64,000 bases of DNA from Chitinophaga cymbidii (GCF_007992715.1 NZ_BKAU01000009.1:62001-126000), one strand, 5' to 3'. Positions 43,224-52,321 are shown, counted from the stretch's first letter. Notes: generated by a model from the letters alone, not told the origin. Translations and numbers: made by a program.

Positions 43224-44243
43224 ATGGAGCTGACACTATATCCATTCGCCTTAAAATTCCGTCACACATTTACGATATCGAGAAAAAGCAAGGACGTGCA
43301 GCCTTTACTGGTAGCGGAACTGCGGCAGGACGGCCTGAGCGGGCTGGGAGAAACGGCGGACAACGCCTATTACAACATCACCGTGCCCATGCTGATGCAG
43401 GCGATCAATGCGCACCGCGGCTTCATCGAGGCTTACCGCCTGGATACGCCGGAAGCCTTCTGGGAAGAGATGTACCCGCGGCTGAAAGATAACCTGTTCG
43501 CCCTCTGCGCGCTGGACCTTGCGGCGCATGACCTCTACGCAAAGCGCCTCGGCAAAAAGCTCTACGAGGTCTGGGACCTCGACCCTTCGCATAACCCGAT
43601 GACGGACTACACCATCGGCATAGATACCGTGGAGAACATGGTGAAAAAGCTGCGGGAATTTCCCTGGCCCATCTACAAGATCAAGCTCGGCACGAAAGAT
43701 GATATCGCCATCATCACCGAACTGCGAAAGCATACCAGCGCCGTATTCCGCGTAGACGCGAACTGTGCCTGGGGGGTGGATGAAACGCTCCGCAATGCGG
43801 CCGCTTTCCAATCCCTCGGCGTGGAGTTCATTGAACAGCCGATGCCCGCGGCGGATTGGGAAGGGATGAAAAAAGTATATGAGCAATCCCCGCTGCCGTT
43901 GTTCGCGGATGAAAGCTGCATTGTGGAAAGCGACGTACAGCAATGCCACGGTTACTTCCACGGCATCAATATAAAACTCACCAAATGCGGCGGCATCACG
44001 CCTGCCCGCAGGATGATCCTCGAAGCCAAACGCCTGGGCATGCAGGTCATGACCGGCAGCATGAACGAAAGCACCGTAGGCACTTCCGCCGTAGCGCATT
44101 TGCTCCCTTACCTCGATCATGTGGACATGGACGGCCCGCTCCTCCTGGCGGAGGATATTGCGGACGGTGTTCAGATCAAAGATGGTGTGATCATCTATGC
44201 GGACAGGAATGGTACCGGCGCGGAACTGCACCGCGCTTTCTGA
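43224..44243 (+). CDS. Enolase-superfamily dipeptide epimerase (L-Ala-D/L-Glu type)
   Basis: This 339-residue protein has the muconate-lactonising/enolase superfamily layout: a capping domain (FRHTFTISRKSKD, GLGETADNAYYN) and a barrel. The catalytic Lys-x-Lys is in YKIKLG and the metal ligands in FRVDANCAWG, FIEQPMP and LFADESC. The second base lysine is in INIKLTKCGGI, with MTGSMNESTVG near the end. The pattern fits dipeptide epimerases such as YcjG/YkfB, which convert L-Ala-D-Glu from murein into L-Ala-L-Glu for reuse; other dipeptides are possible. TATATTTA (43212-43219) lies just before the ATG. Confidence 0.87.
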   Translation: MELTLYPFALKFRHTFTISRKSKDVQPLLVAELRQDGLSGLGETADNAYYNITVPMLMQAINAHRGFIEAYRLDTPEAFWEEMYPRLKDNLFALCALDLAAHDLYAKRLGKKLYEVWDLDPSHNPMTDYTIGIDTVENMVKKLREFPWPIYKIKLGTKDDIAIITELRKHTSAVFRVDANCAWGVDETLRNAAAFQSLGVEFIEQPMPAADWEGMKKVYEQSPLPLFADESCIVESDVQQCHGYFHGINIKLTKCGGITPARRMILEAKRLGMQVMTGSMNESTVGTSAVAHLLPYLDHVDMDGPLLLAEDIADGVQIKDGVIIYADRNGTGAELHRAF

Positions 44244-44249
44244 CGCTGC

Positions 44250-44819
44250 TTATTCCATCGGGCCGAACTTCCGGCCCGCGATGGGACGGTCTCCGGCGAG
44301 GCTGTCCGCCGCAATATCCGGCGGCAGCTCATGCTTCATGCCGGAAAACTTGTAGGGCGGCGAAGCGGAATCGTTCTGCACGATCATGTAACCGCTGATG
44401 ATGTTCTCTTCCTTGAAGGAAAAATACACCTTGTTGTTCAGCAGCCACTCATGCGGCAGGCACGGCAGCGTGTAAGGATGGTCGCGGTCCATCCACGGCT
44501 TCATCACAAAGTCATACTTGCCGCGCTCGGCCAGAATGCCTTTGATGTAACAACGGTCATCCCGTTTGGGATGATAATGCTTGTCGTTTTCCAGCCTGCC
44601 GTAAAAGAACATGCCCTGCACACTGTCAATATGCAGGATGTAACGGAGGATGCCGTTGGTGGACCGGAAAGAAACCTTGTAATCTCCGAGGAGCGCAGCG
44701 GTTTTTTGCTGCATGATGCGGGAGTGTTGCTGACTGGATGCCTGCAGGGGTATACTGCACAGATAAAATGCTGCAAGTACAATCACAGTCAGCCGCATGA
44801 TAGAATGGCGGATTATCAT
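44250..44819 (-). CDS. Secreted hypothetical protein
   Basis: This 189-residue protein has a signal peptide (IMRLTVIVLAAFYLCSIPLQASS); the ATG at 44798 (MRLTVIV) is an alternative start. I do not recognise the family. The mature part has alternating beta-like segments (KVSFRSTNGILRYILHIDSV, GMFFYGRLEND, CYIKGILAERG, KYDFVMKPW), suggesting a lipocalin-like or calycin barrel. It ends in a polar tail with several prolines. It lies on the same strand as, and 86 bases downstream of, the small gene at 44906, and faces the epimerase tail to tail. Confidence 0.65.
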   Translation of the reverse strand: MIIRHSIMRLTVIVLAAFYLCSIPLQASSQQHSRIMQQKTAALLGDYKVSFRSTNGILRYILHIDSVQGMFFYGRLENDKHYHPKRDDRCYIKGILAERGKYDFVMKPWMDRDHPYTLPCLPHEWLLNNKVYFSFKEENIISGYMIVQNDSASPPYKFSGMKHELPPDIAADSLAGDRPIAGRKFGPME

Positions 44820-44905
44820 TTGGCAGACGTTTTTGTGTACTTAAATTTACGTGGAATCCGGTGGTATTCCGGCGGATAAGTATGGGCGGGCGGGACTTGA
44901 TTAGT

Positions 44906-45178
44906 TTACCGGGCCTCGTCTTCCGGTATTTCCTTCCAGCTGTCGGCAAAGAAAACGTAGTCGCTTTTCCTGCCGGTGGCTTCAATGAACTTGCCGGCGA
45001 GCGCCGCCAGAGGGTTGTCCATAAAGGGATTGCCCGCCGCGGGGCGGATGAGGAAACTTTCTTCCGCTGTTTGCAGGTATACTCCCAGGCTCTCGCTTTT
45101 TGTGGTGCGCGCGAAAGTCTTCAGCACCAGCTGGCCTTTTACGGTACGTTTGGTTTTCTTCTTTTTATCGCCTGACAT
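44906..45178 (-). CDS. Small conserved protein overlapping the C25-like protease gene
   Basis: This 90-residue cytoplasmic protein has a basic start (MSGDKKKKTKR) and then a compact beta-rich domain: VKGQLVLKTFARTTKSES, VYLQTAEESFLIRP, GNPFMDNPLAALAGKFIEAT, and YVFFADSWKEI. The succession of strands with a central GNPF...L-A-G-K-x-I helix resembles a small OB-like barrel. I cannot name the family. ATG 45178 lies inside the end of the protease gene (14-base overlap, different frame), which implies coupled translation. It may be a partner, inhibitor or substrate adaptor of the protease. A longer start at 45205 would overlap further. Confidence 0.7.
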   Translation of the reverse strand: MSGDKKKKTKRTVKGQLVLKTFARTTKSESLGVYLQTAEESFLIRPAAGNPFMDNPLAALAGKFIEATGRKSDYVFFADSWKEIPEDEAR

Positions 45179-46727
45179 ATTCTCTGTGACCAAGGATGAC
45201 ACCATTCTTTTCTTTTACCACCAGCACTTTGGTTTCTTTAAACCTGCCGGTGAATGATGATTCCGAATATACATGAAATTTTACAGGTGCGGGGAATGAT
45301 TTTGCACTCCTGGTGAGGGGGGATGGAGCGCTGGTGAATGTTTTTTTGTTTGTTTTTCCGTGGAAGGATTTGAGGAGGGATTTCAGCTGGTCAGTCAGTT
45401 GCAGGAGTTCTCCGGTAACCTGAACATCCCCGGCGGCCGTGCGCGTTTTCATTTTTGCGCTCGTTTTTGCTTTTGCGGCTTTTGCCGCTGCGGTGTTTTT
45501 TATCTCCTTCGGCACAGCAATAAACCCTTTCAACGCCAGCCCTTTTGCCATAAGGTTATCCCGCCTGTTTTGCCGCGGATCGATGGAACGGGCCACCGGC
45601 GCGCTGTTCACGATCACCAGCGAGGGATCGCCGAGCAGGTAGAACTGTGCGATGGTCTTTAGCTCATAAGGGTCCAGCGAAGGGCCCGTTTCATCCAGAA
45701 AACGCTGCCTTGCTTCCAGCAGCGCGCGGCCGGTGGAAGCGCCTTTGAGCGTGTTGATAAGAAAGTATTGTGTAAGCAAATCAGCCAGCCCCTGGCCTTT
45801 GGCAGGGCCGTAAGCGATGGTGGAGCTGCCGGTGAAGGCCAGCGCGTGATGCAACAGGTAGCTTTGCGCCATGCTCATCTGCGCTGTTCCCGCAACGGAA
45901 GGATCATAAAGCTGTGCGCCGTAACAGCATTCCGCGGCCACAATGGTGCCCGGACTGATCTTTTCGGCAAGTCCCGCGGATTGCAGTGCTTCAGGGAACT
46001 TTTTGCCTTTCTGCCCGTAGTAGGACGGGTCTTCCAGCGAGCCATGGCAGTTCAGGAAATGTGTTTTTGCTTTCAGCTGCGTTTTCGTCCACTTCGGTCC
46101 CATAGCGGGCGACAGCTGCAACGCGCCGTTGTGACCGAAGATGTTTTGCAGGCTTTCGCGGGTGGACAGGCGCCAGTCGTGCACACTCACCGCGAAGTAT
46201 GACTGGTAATCCTTTACTTTCGCGGGTTTGCTGGATGCCGCGTCTTTCACCAGCGAGCGGAAATACGCCGCATCCCGGCTGCCCGGAATGTCCGGCAGCC
46301 GCCCCACGACGCGCACCGGCGCAATGAACTTACCGGGGTCTGTATGGAAAGGCGCATCACAGGCGTACGGCAGATCGCTGGGGATGATCCGGTCTTCGTC
46401 ATCTTCACTGAAAAGCAGGTTGTTGAGCGGCTGAAAAGGGATCACGTCCTGCGCGCCCGCGATCAGCAGGTAGTCCGGCTCAAAACAGCGGTACAGCGCA
46501 TCGATGGCATTCTTGTTCTGGCGGGCATCGCCGGGATCTTTAACAGCCGCGCCTTTGCAGGCTTTCATCGTTTTAACATCATCTACAAAAACGACCAGCG
46601 TATCAAGGTTGCGTTTTTTATCAGCCTGTTGGAGCGTGTTCAGTGCGGTGAGGAAAGTCTTGTGTTTGCTGCCGTATTTTTTGATCAATGCAGCACGGTT
46701 GGATACGATGAGCTTATCCTTTTTCAT
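45165..46727 (-). CDS. Cytoplasmic peptidase C25 (gingipain/caspase clan)-like protein
   Basis: The 520-residue protein has no signal peptide. Residues 80-375 follow the C25 pattern. A strand and turn PDYLLIAGAQDVIPFQPL leads to acidic DLPYACDAPF and VRVVGRLPDIPG, then the catalytic-type His228 in FLNCHG after a hydrophobic strand. The catalytic-type cysteine is in IVAAECCYGA (Cys267 or Cys268). The typical ending is ELKTIAQFYLLGDPSLVIV. The 39-40 residue His-to-Cys spacing is close to gingipains and caspase-like folds. Residues 395-420 are a Lys/Ala-rich linker and the last 100 residues are a separate basic domain. Known C25 enzymes are secreted; this one appears intracellular. The substrate is unknown. 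Confidence 0.75.
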   Translation of the reverse strand: MKKDKLIVSNRAALIKKYGSKHKTFLTALNTLQQADKKRNLDTLVVFVDDVKTMKACKGAAVKDPGDARQNKNAIDALYRCFEPDYLLIAGAQDVIPFQPLNNLLFSEDDEDRIIPSDLPYACDAPFHTDPGKFIAPVRVVGRLPDIPGSRDAAYFRSLVKDAASSKPAKVKDYQSYFAVSVHDWRLSTRESLQNIFGHNGALQLSPAMGPKWTKTQLKAKTHFLNCHGSLEDPSYYGQKGKKFPEALQSAGLAEKISPGTIVAAECCYGAQLYDPSVAGTAQMSMAQSYLLHHALAFTGSSTIAYGPAKGQGLADLLTQYFLINTLKGASTGRALLEARQRFLDETGPSLDPYELKTIAQFYLLGDPSLVIVNSAPVARSIDPRQNRRDNLMAKGLALKGFIAVPKEIKNTAAAKAAKAKTSAKMKTRTAAGDVQVTGELLQLTDQLKSLLKSFHGKTNKKTFTSAPSPLTRSAKSFPAPVKFHVYSESSFTGRFKETKVLVVKEKNGVILGHREYVRR

Positions 46728-46774
46728 CGGGGTGATTTTTGGGGTGGAATAACGATCCGAATGTAAGCATTAAC

Positions 46775-46804
46775 TTGTAAAAGTTGAGGGGAATCTATAA
46801 TTTG
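46775..46804 (+). promoter_or_regulatory. Probable promoter of the PmoA-family gene
   Basis: TTG (46775-46777), 18 bases, then TATAATTTG (46796-46804) is a slightly irregular version of the phylum promoter. The ATG at 46810 begins 6 bases after it, so transcript and coding start nearly coincide. Confidence 0.4.
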
Positions 46805-46809
46805 TTTGC

Positions 46810-48126
46810 ATGAAGATGCAATATCCGCGTTATGTTATGTTGATAGTCTTGTTGGGCTGGGCCGCCGCTTCACAGGCGCAGCTGATTGCCCGTGTTACTG
46901 TTCAGACCGGTGCGTATGCGCGGCAGCGTACGCCCGTCAGCCTCGATCTTTCCCGCCTGCCGAAAGGCCCGTATGAATTGTTTGCGGTAGATGGCGGCCG
47001 GCGCACGAAGGTACCCTGCCAATATGAGCCCGGTATAGTGCCGCGCCTCTGGTGGCAACTGGGGGAGAAGGTGCCGGCGGGCGTTGTGAGGACTTACGAG
47101 CTGCATGCCGTTCCGCAAAAGGGTGGTGCTGCTGATGCGGTGCAACGGAATAATGCTTCCCCTGTACCATCTGCCGCGGCAGTCAGCGACGGACAGAATA
47201 GCCCTTCCCCGATGCCTGCCGCCGTTACACTGAAAGACGAACAAGGCGCCCTCACCATCCGCAACCACGATCATCCTGTACTGCAATACAACTACGCCAC
47301 CGTTTACCCGCCCGCGGGCGTGGACACGGTTTTCCGCCGCAGCGGTTTCATCCATCCCGCCTGGTCCCCCGCAGGCAAGGTGCTGACCGGCATCCACCCG
47401 AAAGACCACTATCATCATTTCGGTATCTGGAACCCCTGGACCGACACCGAGTTCGAAGGAAAGACCGTTGATTTCTGGAACATCGCGAAGAAAACCGGTA
47501 CGGTAAGATTTGTGCATTTCATCAGCCGCACGCAGGGCGCCGTCTGGGGCGGCTTTAAAACCTTGCAGGCGCATGTGGTGCTTGGCGCCACGGAAAAGGA
47601 CGCGTTGGATGAAGTGTGGGATATCCGGGCGTATAACGGCAAAGGGATGCAGGTATGGGACTTTGTGTCCGTATTAAGCTGTGGTACCACGTCCCCCATT
47701 ACGTTGAAGCATTACCGTTATGGCGGCGGCTTCGGGTTCCGGGGGCACCCGGACTGGAACAATAAGAACAGCGCGGTCCTTACGTCCGCCGGTAAAACCC
47801 GCAGGAACGCGGATTCCACTTACATGCGCTGGTTCAAGGTGGCCGGTACTTCCGGGGAAGGGAAAGCGGGCATGCTGGTGCTGGTGGCGCCGGATAACTT
47901 CAACTTTCCCCAGCCTATAAGGGTATGGCCGGAAAAAGACCTGGGTGGACAGGTGTTCATCAATATATCACCCACCAAAGACCGCCCCTGGACGCTCTCT
48001 TACGGTAATGAATATACGCAGAAGTACCGTGTGGTCACGTTTGACGGAGATATCAGCGCGGAAGAAGCGGAGGCGTTGTGGAATGATTATGCGCATCCGC
48101 CGGAGGTAACGGTGTCAGCTGAATGA
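46810..48126 (+). CDS. Secreted PmoA-family (DUF6807) protein
   Basis: This 438-residue protein has a signal peptide (YVMLIVLLGWAAASQAQ). It belongs to the family named PmoA after a mislabel as methane monooxygenase subunit; it is unrelated to that membrane enzyme. Typical segments are VLQYNYATVYPPAGVD, RRSGFIHPAWSPAGKVLT, DHYHHFGIWNPWTDTEF with its His cluster, VDFWN, and the closing TLSYGNEYTQKYR. Members are common beside carbohydrate-acting genes in Bacteroidota; function is unknown, and the His/Asp cluster suggests metal binding. Residues 100-135 are a low-complexity insert (Ala/Ser/Pro rich). Confidence 0.87.
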   Translation: MKMQYPRYVMLIVLLGWAAASQAQLIARVTVQTGAYARQRTPVSLDLSRLPKGPYELFAVDGGRRTKVPCQYEPGIVPRLWWQLGEKVPAGVVRTYELHAVPQKGGAADAVQRNNASPVPSAAAVSDGQNSPSPMPAAVTLKDEQGALTIRNHDHPVLQYNYATVYPPAGVDTVFRRSGFIHPAWSPAGKVLTGIHPKDHYHHFGIWNPWTDTEFEGKTVDFWNIAKKTGTVRFVHFISRTQGAVWGGFKTLQAHVVLGATEKDALDEVWDIRAYNGKGMQVWDFVSVLSCGTTSPITLKHYRYGGGFGFRGHPDWNNKNSAVLTSAGKTRRNADSTYMRWFKVAGTSGEGKAGMLVLVAPDNFNFPQPIRVWPEKDLGGQVFINISPTKDRPWTLSYGNEYTQKYRVVTFDGDISAEEAEALWNDYAHPPEVTVSAE

Positions 48127-48169
48127 AACTCCGGTGCATCGCATCAGAAACATGCCGGGGTGATGATCG

Positions 48170-49525
48170 CTACTGTACATAAACTGTCTTGATATTCAAA
48201 AACTCATGCACCCCCTCAAGCGACAGCTCCCTGCCGTAACCGGATTGCTTCACACCGCCGAAAGGCAGCCTTGCGTCCGACCGTACCATGGCGTTGATGA
48301 ACACATTCCCGCTGTCGATCAGCGTAGCGAGCCTTGTGGCTTTTTCCAGGTCCCGCGTCCACAATGAAGAGCCGAGGCCGAACGCAGTCTGGTTAGCCAG
48401 CCGGATAGCGGCGCCCTCGTCATCTGCGATAGTTACGGCGGCAAGGGGGCCGAAAGTTTCTTCTTCAAAAGCGGTCATCCCCGGCTTTACACCCGTCAGC
48501 AGCGCAGGCGTGAAATTACATCCGTTCCTTTCACCGCCCGCCAGCAATTGCGCGCCCTGCCCGATGCTTTTTTCCATTTGCTTTTCCAGCTCTTCCGCCA
48601 GGTCCGGCCGCGCCATGGGACCGGTATCCGTGTCGGCGGCGAAAGGATCGCCCTGTTTGAGGGAGGTGATGATGGACTGCACCTGCTGGATGAAATCATC
48701 CGCCACCGCTTTCTCCACGATCCACCGCTTGGCGGCGATGCAGGATTGTCCCGCGTTTTGCATGCGCGCTTTCACCGCCGTTTTAGCCGCTTCAATGAGG
48801 TCGGCGTCCCTTAATACAACGAAGGGATCGCTGCCGCCGAGTTCCAGTACGGACTTCTTGATATATTTCCCCGCGAGCTGCCCCACGCTTTTCCCCGCGG
48901 GTGTGCTGCCCGTTAAAGTAACGCCCTGCACGCGCGCGTCCGCGATCAGCGGCTCCATTTCTTTGGAAGATACCAGCACCGCCTGGAATACGCCCTCCGG
49001 GAAGCCCGCTTCCCGGAACAGCTTTTCAATGGCCAGTCCGCACCCGCTCACATTGCTGGCATGTTTCAGGATAACGGTGTTGCCCGCGAGTATGTTGGGG
49101 ATGGCGAAGCGGAACACCTGCCAGTACGGGAAATTCCAGGGCATGATCGCCAGCACAATGCCTTTGGCTTCGAACGCCGCGTAGCTTTTTCTGCCGTCCG
49201 ATGCTATGAGGCGCGGTTCCAGCATGGGTTGGATATGCTCCGCATAATACTCCGCCGTCGCCGCGCATTTCAGCACTTCCGCTTTCGCTTCTTTAAGCGT
49301 TTTGCCCATCTCGCGGCTGATCAGCGAGCCGTGTTCCGTGGCATTGTTCTTCAGCAGGGCAGCGGCCTGCAGCATCCAGGCGGCGCGTTGCTCCACGGCG
49401 GTCTGCCGCAGCGAGGCAAAGGCTTTCCAGCCGTCCTGCATCTTCTTTTCGATCTCTGCCGCGGTGTGGGCGGGATATTCGGCGATGGTTTCCTGTGTAT
49501 ACGGGTTGATGCTTTTGAATGTCAT
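48170..49525 (-). CDS. NAD(P)-dependent aldehyde dehydrogenase (succinate-semialdehyde type)
   Basis: This 451-residue ALDH oxidises an aldehyde to an acid. The cofactor and active-site motifs are IMPWNFPYWQVFRFA, LELGGSDPFVVLRDAD with the general-base Glu, and the nucleophile Cys in AGQSCIAAKRWIV. EEETFGPLAAVT and the C-terminal LPFGGVKQSGYGRELS are also visible. The length and the short C-terminus fit the GabD/Sad family of succinate-semialdehyde dehydrogenases, but other aldehydes are possible. It faces the PmoA-family gene tail to tail and starts 80 bases from the divergent MFS gene. Confidence 0.9.
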   Translation of the reverse strand: MTFKSINPYTQETIAEYPAHTAAEIEKKMQDGWKAFASLRQTAVEQRAAWMLQAAALLKNNATEHGSLISREMGKTLKEAKAEVLKCAATAEYYAEHIQPMLEPRLIASDGRKSYAAFEAKGIVLAIMPWNFPYWQVFRFAIPNILAGNTVILKHASNVSGCGLAIEKLFREAGFPEGVFQAVLVSSKEMEPLIADARVQGVTLTGSTPAGKSVGQLAGKYIKKSVLELGGSDPFVVLRDADLIEAAKTAVKARMQNAGQSCIAAKRWIVEKAVADDFIQQVQSIITSLKQGDPFAADTDTGPMARPDLAEELEKQMEKSIGQGAQLLAGGERNGCNFTPALLTGVKPGMTAFEEETFGPLAAVTIADDEGAAIRLANQTAFGLGSSLWTRDLEKATRLATLIDSGNVFINAMVRSDARLPFGGVKQSGYGRELSLEGVHEFLNIKTVYVQ

Positions 49526-49574
49526 GTTATAAAGTTAACGATTTTGCATCGCCCGTACACTTGTTCAAAAGCAG

Positions 49575-49582
49575 TAACTTTG
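49575..49582 (+). promoter_or_regulatory. -7 box of the MFS gene
   Basis: TAACTTTG matches TAnnTTTG 22 bases before ATG 49605. No TTTG sits at the usual 20-base distance. Confidence 0.4.
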
Positions 49583-49604
49583 CCCCTCTAATCTGACCGG
49601 AAAC

Positions 49605-50768
49605 ATGTCGTTAAGCAAATGGAACATCGCCATCATGGCCCTTTGTACGGGGCTGATCGTTGCCAATATTTATTACAGCCAGCCTTTGCTGGTACTGATC
49701 AGCAGGGAGTTTGACGTTTCGGAAAGCAATGCCGGGCAGGTCACTTTCTTTACGCAGATCGGGTATGCGTTGGGGTTACTGTTCTGCGTGCCGCTGGGGG
49801 ACAAGCTGGAACGCAGGGGGCAGATCGTGGTCATGACCGGATGTGCGGTAGCAGCGTTGATCGGTGCGGCGTTATCCACGAATATTACCATGCTGAAGAT
49901 CATGGGCCTGATCATCGGCTTTACTTCTATCGTACCGCAGCTGATATTGCCGTTAAGCGCTGCCCTGGCCGCTCCGGAGCGGAGGGGCAAAGTGATCGGC
50001 GCGATCATGAGCGGTCTGCTGATCGGTATCCTGTTGTCGAGAACAGTGAGCGGCGTGGTGGGGGAGCACCTCGGCTGGCGGGCCATGTTCTGGATCGCGG
50101 GCGCGCTGTCTTTTATAATGATGGTGACGATGATCTTTTCCTTTCCGCAAAGCAGGCCGGCATTCAGCGGCAGCTATGGTGCGCTGATGCGTTCGTTGCT
50201 GACGCTGGTAAAGGAGCAGCCTTTGCTGCGGGAGGCGTCGCTGATCAATGCCTGTGGCTTCGCTGTTTTCGGGTTGTTCTGGACCACCTCCGTGTTTTTA
50301 TTATCCAACCCGCCTTACAGCTTCGGCAGCGATGTGATCGGGCTGATGGGGCTTGCCGCGGCCACCGGCGCACTGGGCGCCCCGCTCATCGGGCGTATCG
50401 CGGATAAAAAGAACCCGCGCATCGCCATCGGGTACGGGCTCACCTGCATCCTGGCGGCCTTTATTATTTTCTGGATCTTCCGGAACAGCCTTGTCGGCAT
50501 CGTCGCCGGCATCGTGCTACTGGACCTGGGTTTGCAGGGCGTACACGTTTCCAACCAGACGCGCATCTACGCCTTGCTGCCGGAAGCGCGCAACCGGATG
50601 AACACCGTGTTCATGACGGTGAGCTTTATCGGTACTTCGCTGGGCTCGGGCATCGGGCTGTGGGTGTGGGACCTGGGGAAATGGACAGGGGTTTGCGCGG
50701 CGGGCGTGGGGATCACGCTGCTGGCGATCCTGATCTATAGCGTGACCTACAAGAAAGACAAAGTATAA
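49605..50768 (+). CDS. MFS transporter
   Basis: This 387-residue inner-membrane protein has about 12 hydrophobic segments (first WNIAIMALCTGLIVANIYYSQPLL). The loop-2/3 signature PLGDKLERRGQIVVM matches the major facilitator motif G-x-x-x-D-R/K-x-G-R/K. Motif C-like glycines lie around SAALAAPERRGKVIGAIMSG and LLGILLSR. The start YYSQPLL and the TQIGYALGLLFCVPLGD region are typical of the YnfM/sugar-efflux-like branch, so efflux of small molecules is likely, with unknown substrate. It is transcribed alone between the aldehyde dehydrogenase and pyk. Confidence 0.9.
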   Translation: MSLSKWNIAIMALCTGLIVANIYYSQPLLVLISREFDVSESNAGQVTFFTQIGYALGLLFCVPLGDKLERRGQIVVMTGCAVAALIGAALSTNITMLKIMGLIIGFTSIVPQLILPLSAALAAPERRGKVIGAIMSGLLIGILLSRTVSGVVGEHLGWRAMFWIAGALSFIMMVTMIFSFPQSRPAFSGSYGALMRSLLTLVKEQPLLREASLINACGFAVFGLFWTTSVFLLSNPPYSFGSDVIGLMGLAAATGALGAPLIGRIADKKNPRIAIGYGLTCILAAFIIFWIFRNSLVGIVAGIVLLDLGLQGVHVSNQTRIYALLPEARNRMNTVFMTVSFIGTSLGSGIGLWVWDLGKWTGVCAAGVGITLLAILIYSVTYKKDKV

Positions 50769-50801
50769 AAAAGGCCGTTTCCCTGTAAAAGAAAACGGCC
50801 T
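50767..50801 (-). terminator. Terminator of pyk (minus strand)
   Basis: AGGCCGTTT (50772-50780) pairs with AAACGGCCT (50793-50801), followed on the minus strand by TTTTTT. It overlaps the stop codon of the MFS gene and may stop that transcript too, though without a good T run. Confidence 0.82.
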
Positions 50802-50823
50802 CCATATTTATTCATTGCCTGCT

Positions 50824-52311
50824 TTAAGACACTCTCGTGATCTTCAGCATATTTGTCGGTGCGTGTTCCGCAATCGGCGTACTGCCGGTGTTCACCACCA
50901 CGTCGTTCGCTTTCACAAAACCTCTTTCTTTCAGGATGTTGATCTGGTCCTGGATGATATCGTCCAGGCTTTCTTCTTCGCCATAGTAGAATGCGCGCAC
51001 GCCCCAGCTAAGGCTCAGCTGGTTCACCAGTGTTTTTTCCTTTGTGAAGATGAACAGCGGTGATTTCGGGCGGTAGCTGGAAAGCATGAAGCCGGTGTAA
51101 CCGGATTGGGTCATGCCGATGAGCGCGTCGGATTCCAGGTCTTCCGCGATCTTACAGGCATTGTAGCACAGTGCGTCGCTGAGGAAGGAGGGGGAGTGCC
51201 GGTGCGGGATCAGGTTGCGGTTGTAGATGATGTCTTCTTTTTCTACTTCACCGATGATCTTGCGCATGGTCTGGATAACGAGCGTAGGATGCATGCCGGT
51301 GGCAGTTTCGCCGCTCAGCATCACCGCGTCGGCGCCTTCGAGCACGGCGTTGGCTACGTCCGTGATCTCGCTGCGGTTCGGGCGGCTGCGGTCTATCATG
51401 CTTTCCATCATCTGCGTAGCCACGATCACGGGCTTCGCGCGGTGGATACATTTGCGGATGATATCTTTCTGGATCATCGGGATCTGCTCTACAGGCAGCT
51501 CCACGCCGAGGTCGCCACGCGCGATCATCACGCCGTCGCTTTCCCAGATGATCTCTTTCAGGTTCTGGATGGCTTCGGGTTTCTCGATCTTGGAGATGAT
51601 CTTCATTTTGGAATTGCGTTCTTTCAGACGCTTGCGCAGCAGACCGAGGTCTTTTACGTTGCGTACAAAAGACAGGGCTACCCAGTCGCATTCATGATCG
51701 ATGATGAACTCCAGGTCCACTACGTCCTTTTCCGTCAGCGCGGGCAGCGATACTTTCGTGTCGGGGAGGTTAAAGCCTTTCTTGGAAGAAAGGATACCGC
51801 CGAGCAATACTTCCGCTTTGATCAGCTGATCGGGTGTTACTTCCTTTACGATCGTTTCGATCTTGCCGTCGTCCAGCAGAATCTTCTGACCGGGACGAAC
51901 ATCTTTATGCAGGTCGTGGTAAGACACATAGATCTTCTCCATGGTGCCCACGCATTTTTCCTGGGTAAAGGTGAGGATATCGCCTGCTTTCAGGGGCAGC
52001 GCGTTGTTGGCGATCTCGCCCACACGCAGCTTGGGGCCCTGCAGGTCCGCCAGGATGGCGACGTTGTAAGGTTCTGTTTTGTTGATCTCGCGGATGTAAC
52101 CGATGATCCGCAGTTTGTCCTCATGGCTGCCATGGGAGAAGTTCAGCCGGAATACGTTCACGCCGGCCCTTACGAGCTCCAGTAACTTCTCATAGGTATC
52201 ACAGGCTGGCCCTACTGTTGCCACGATCTTCGTTTTCTGCTTTGCATGCGCCGCGCCGGCTTGATTGTCCATGTCTTTGTAAAAGTATTTGGACAGGTCT
52301 TTTGTACTCAT
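50824..52311 (-). CDS. pyk: Pyruvate kinase
   Basis: This 495-residue glycolytic enzyme transfers phosphate from phosphoenolpyruvate to ADP. It starts with a 25-residue extension and then KTKIVATVGPACDTYEKL, followed by VFRLNFSHGSHED (active-site Arg/Asn), ADLQGPKLRVGEI and ALSFVRNVKD. The key lysine signature is IISKIEKPEAIQNL, with VMIARGDLGVELPVEQIP and GADAVMLSGETATG. The C-terminal allosteric domain has MTQSGYTGFMLSSYRP. It lies 10 bases after pfkA on the same strand, so two of the irreversible glycolytic steps are expressed together. Confidence 0.97.
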   Translation of the reverse strand: MSTKDLSKYFYKDMDNQAGAAHAKQKTKIVATVGPACDTYEKLLELVRAGVNVFRLNFSHGSHEDKLRIIGYIREINKTEPYNVAILADLQGPKLRVGEIANNALPLKAGDILTFTQEKCVGTMEKIYVSYHDLHKDVRPGQKILLDDGKIETIVKEVTPDQLIKAEVLLGGILSSKKGFNLPDTKVSLPALTEKDVVDLEFIIDHECDWVALSFVRNVKDLGLLRKRLKERNSKMKIISKIEKPEAIQNLKEIIWESDGVMIARGDLGVELPVEQIPMIQKDIIRKCIHRAKPVIVATQMMESMIDRSRPNRSEITDVANAVLEGADAVMLSGETATGMHPTLVIQTMRKIIGEVEKEDIIYNRNLIPHRHSPSFLSDALCYNACKIAEDLESDALIGMTQSGYTGFMLSSYRPKSPLFIFTKEKTLVNQLSLSWGVRAFYYGEEESLDDIIQDQINILKERGFVKANDVVVNTGSTPIAEHAPTNMLKITRVS

Positions 52312-52321
52312 AGACGTTTAT

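Noticed and set aside
44906-46727. Gasdermin or other known defence partner next to the C25-like protease
   Set aside because: The 90-residue neighbour is too short for a gasdermin and has no pore-forming or toxin motif; no nuclease, NTPase or reverse transcriptase gene is nearby.
46810-48126. Methane monooxygenase subunit PmoA
   Set aside because: The family name is historical. The protein is soluble and secreted, and it lacks the membrane helices of particulate methane monooxygenase.
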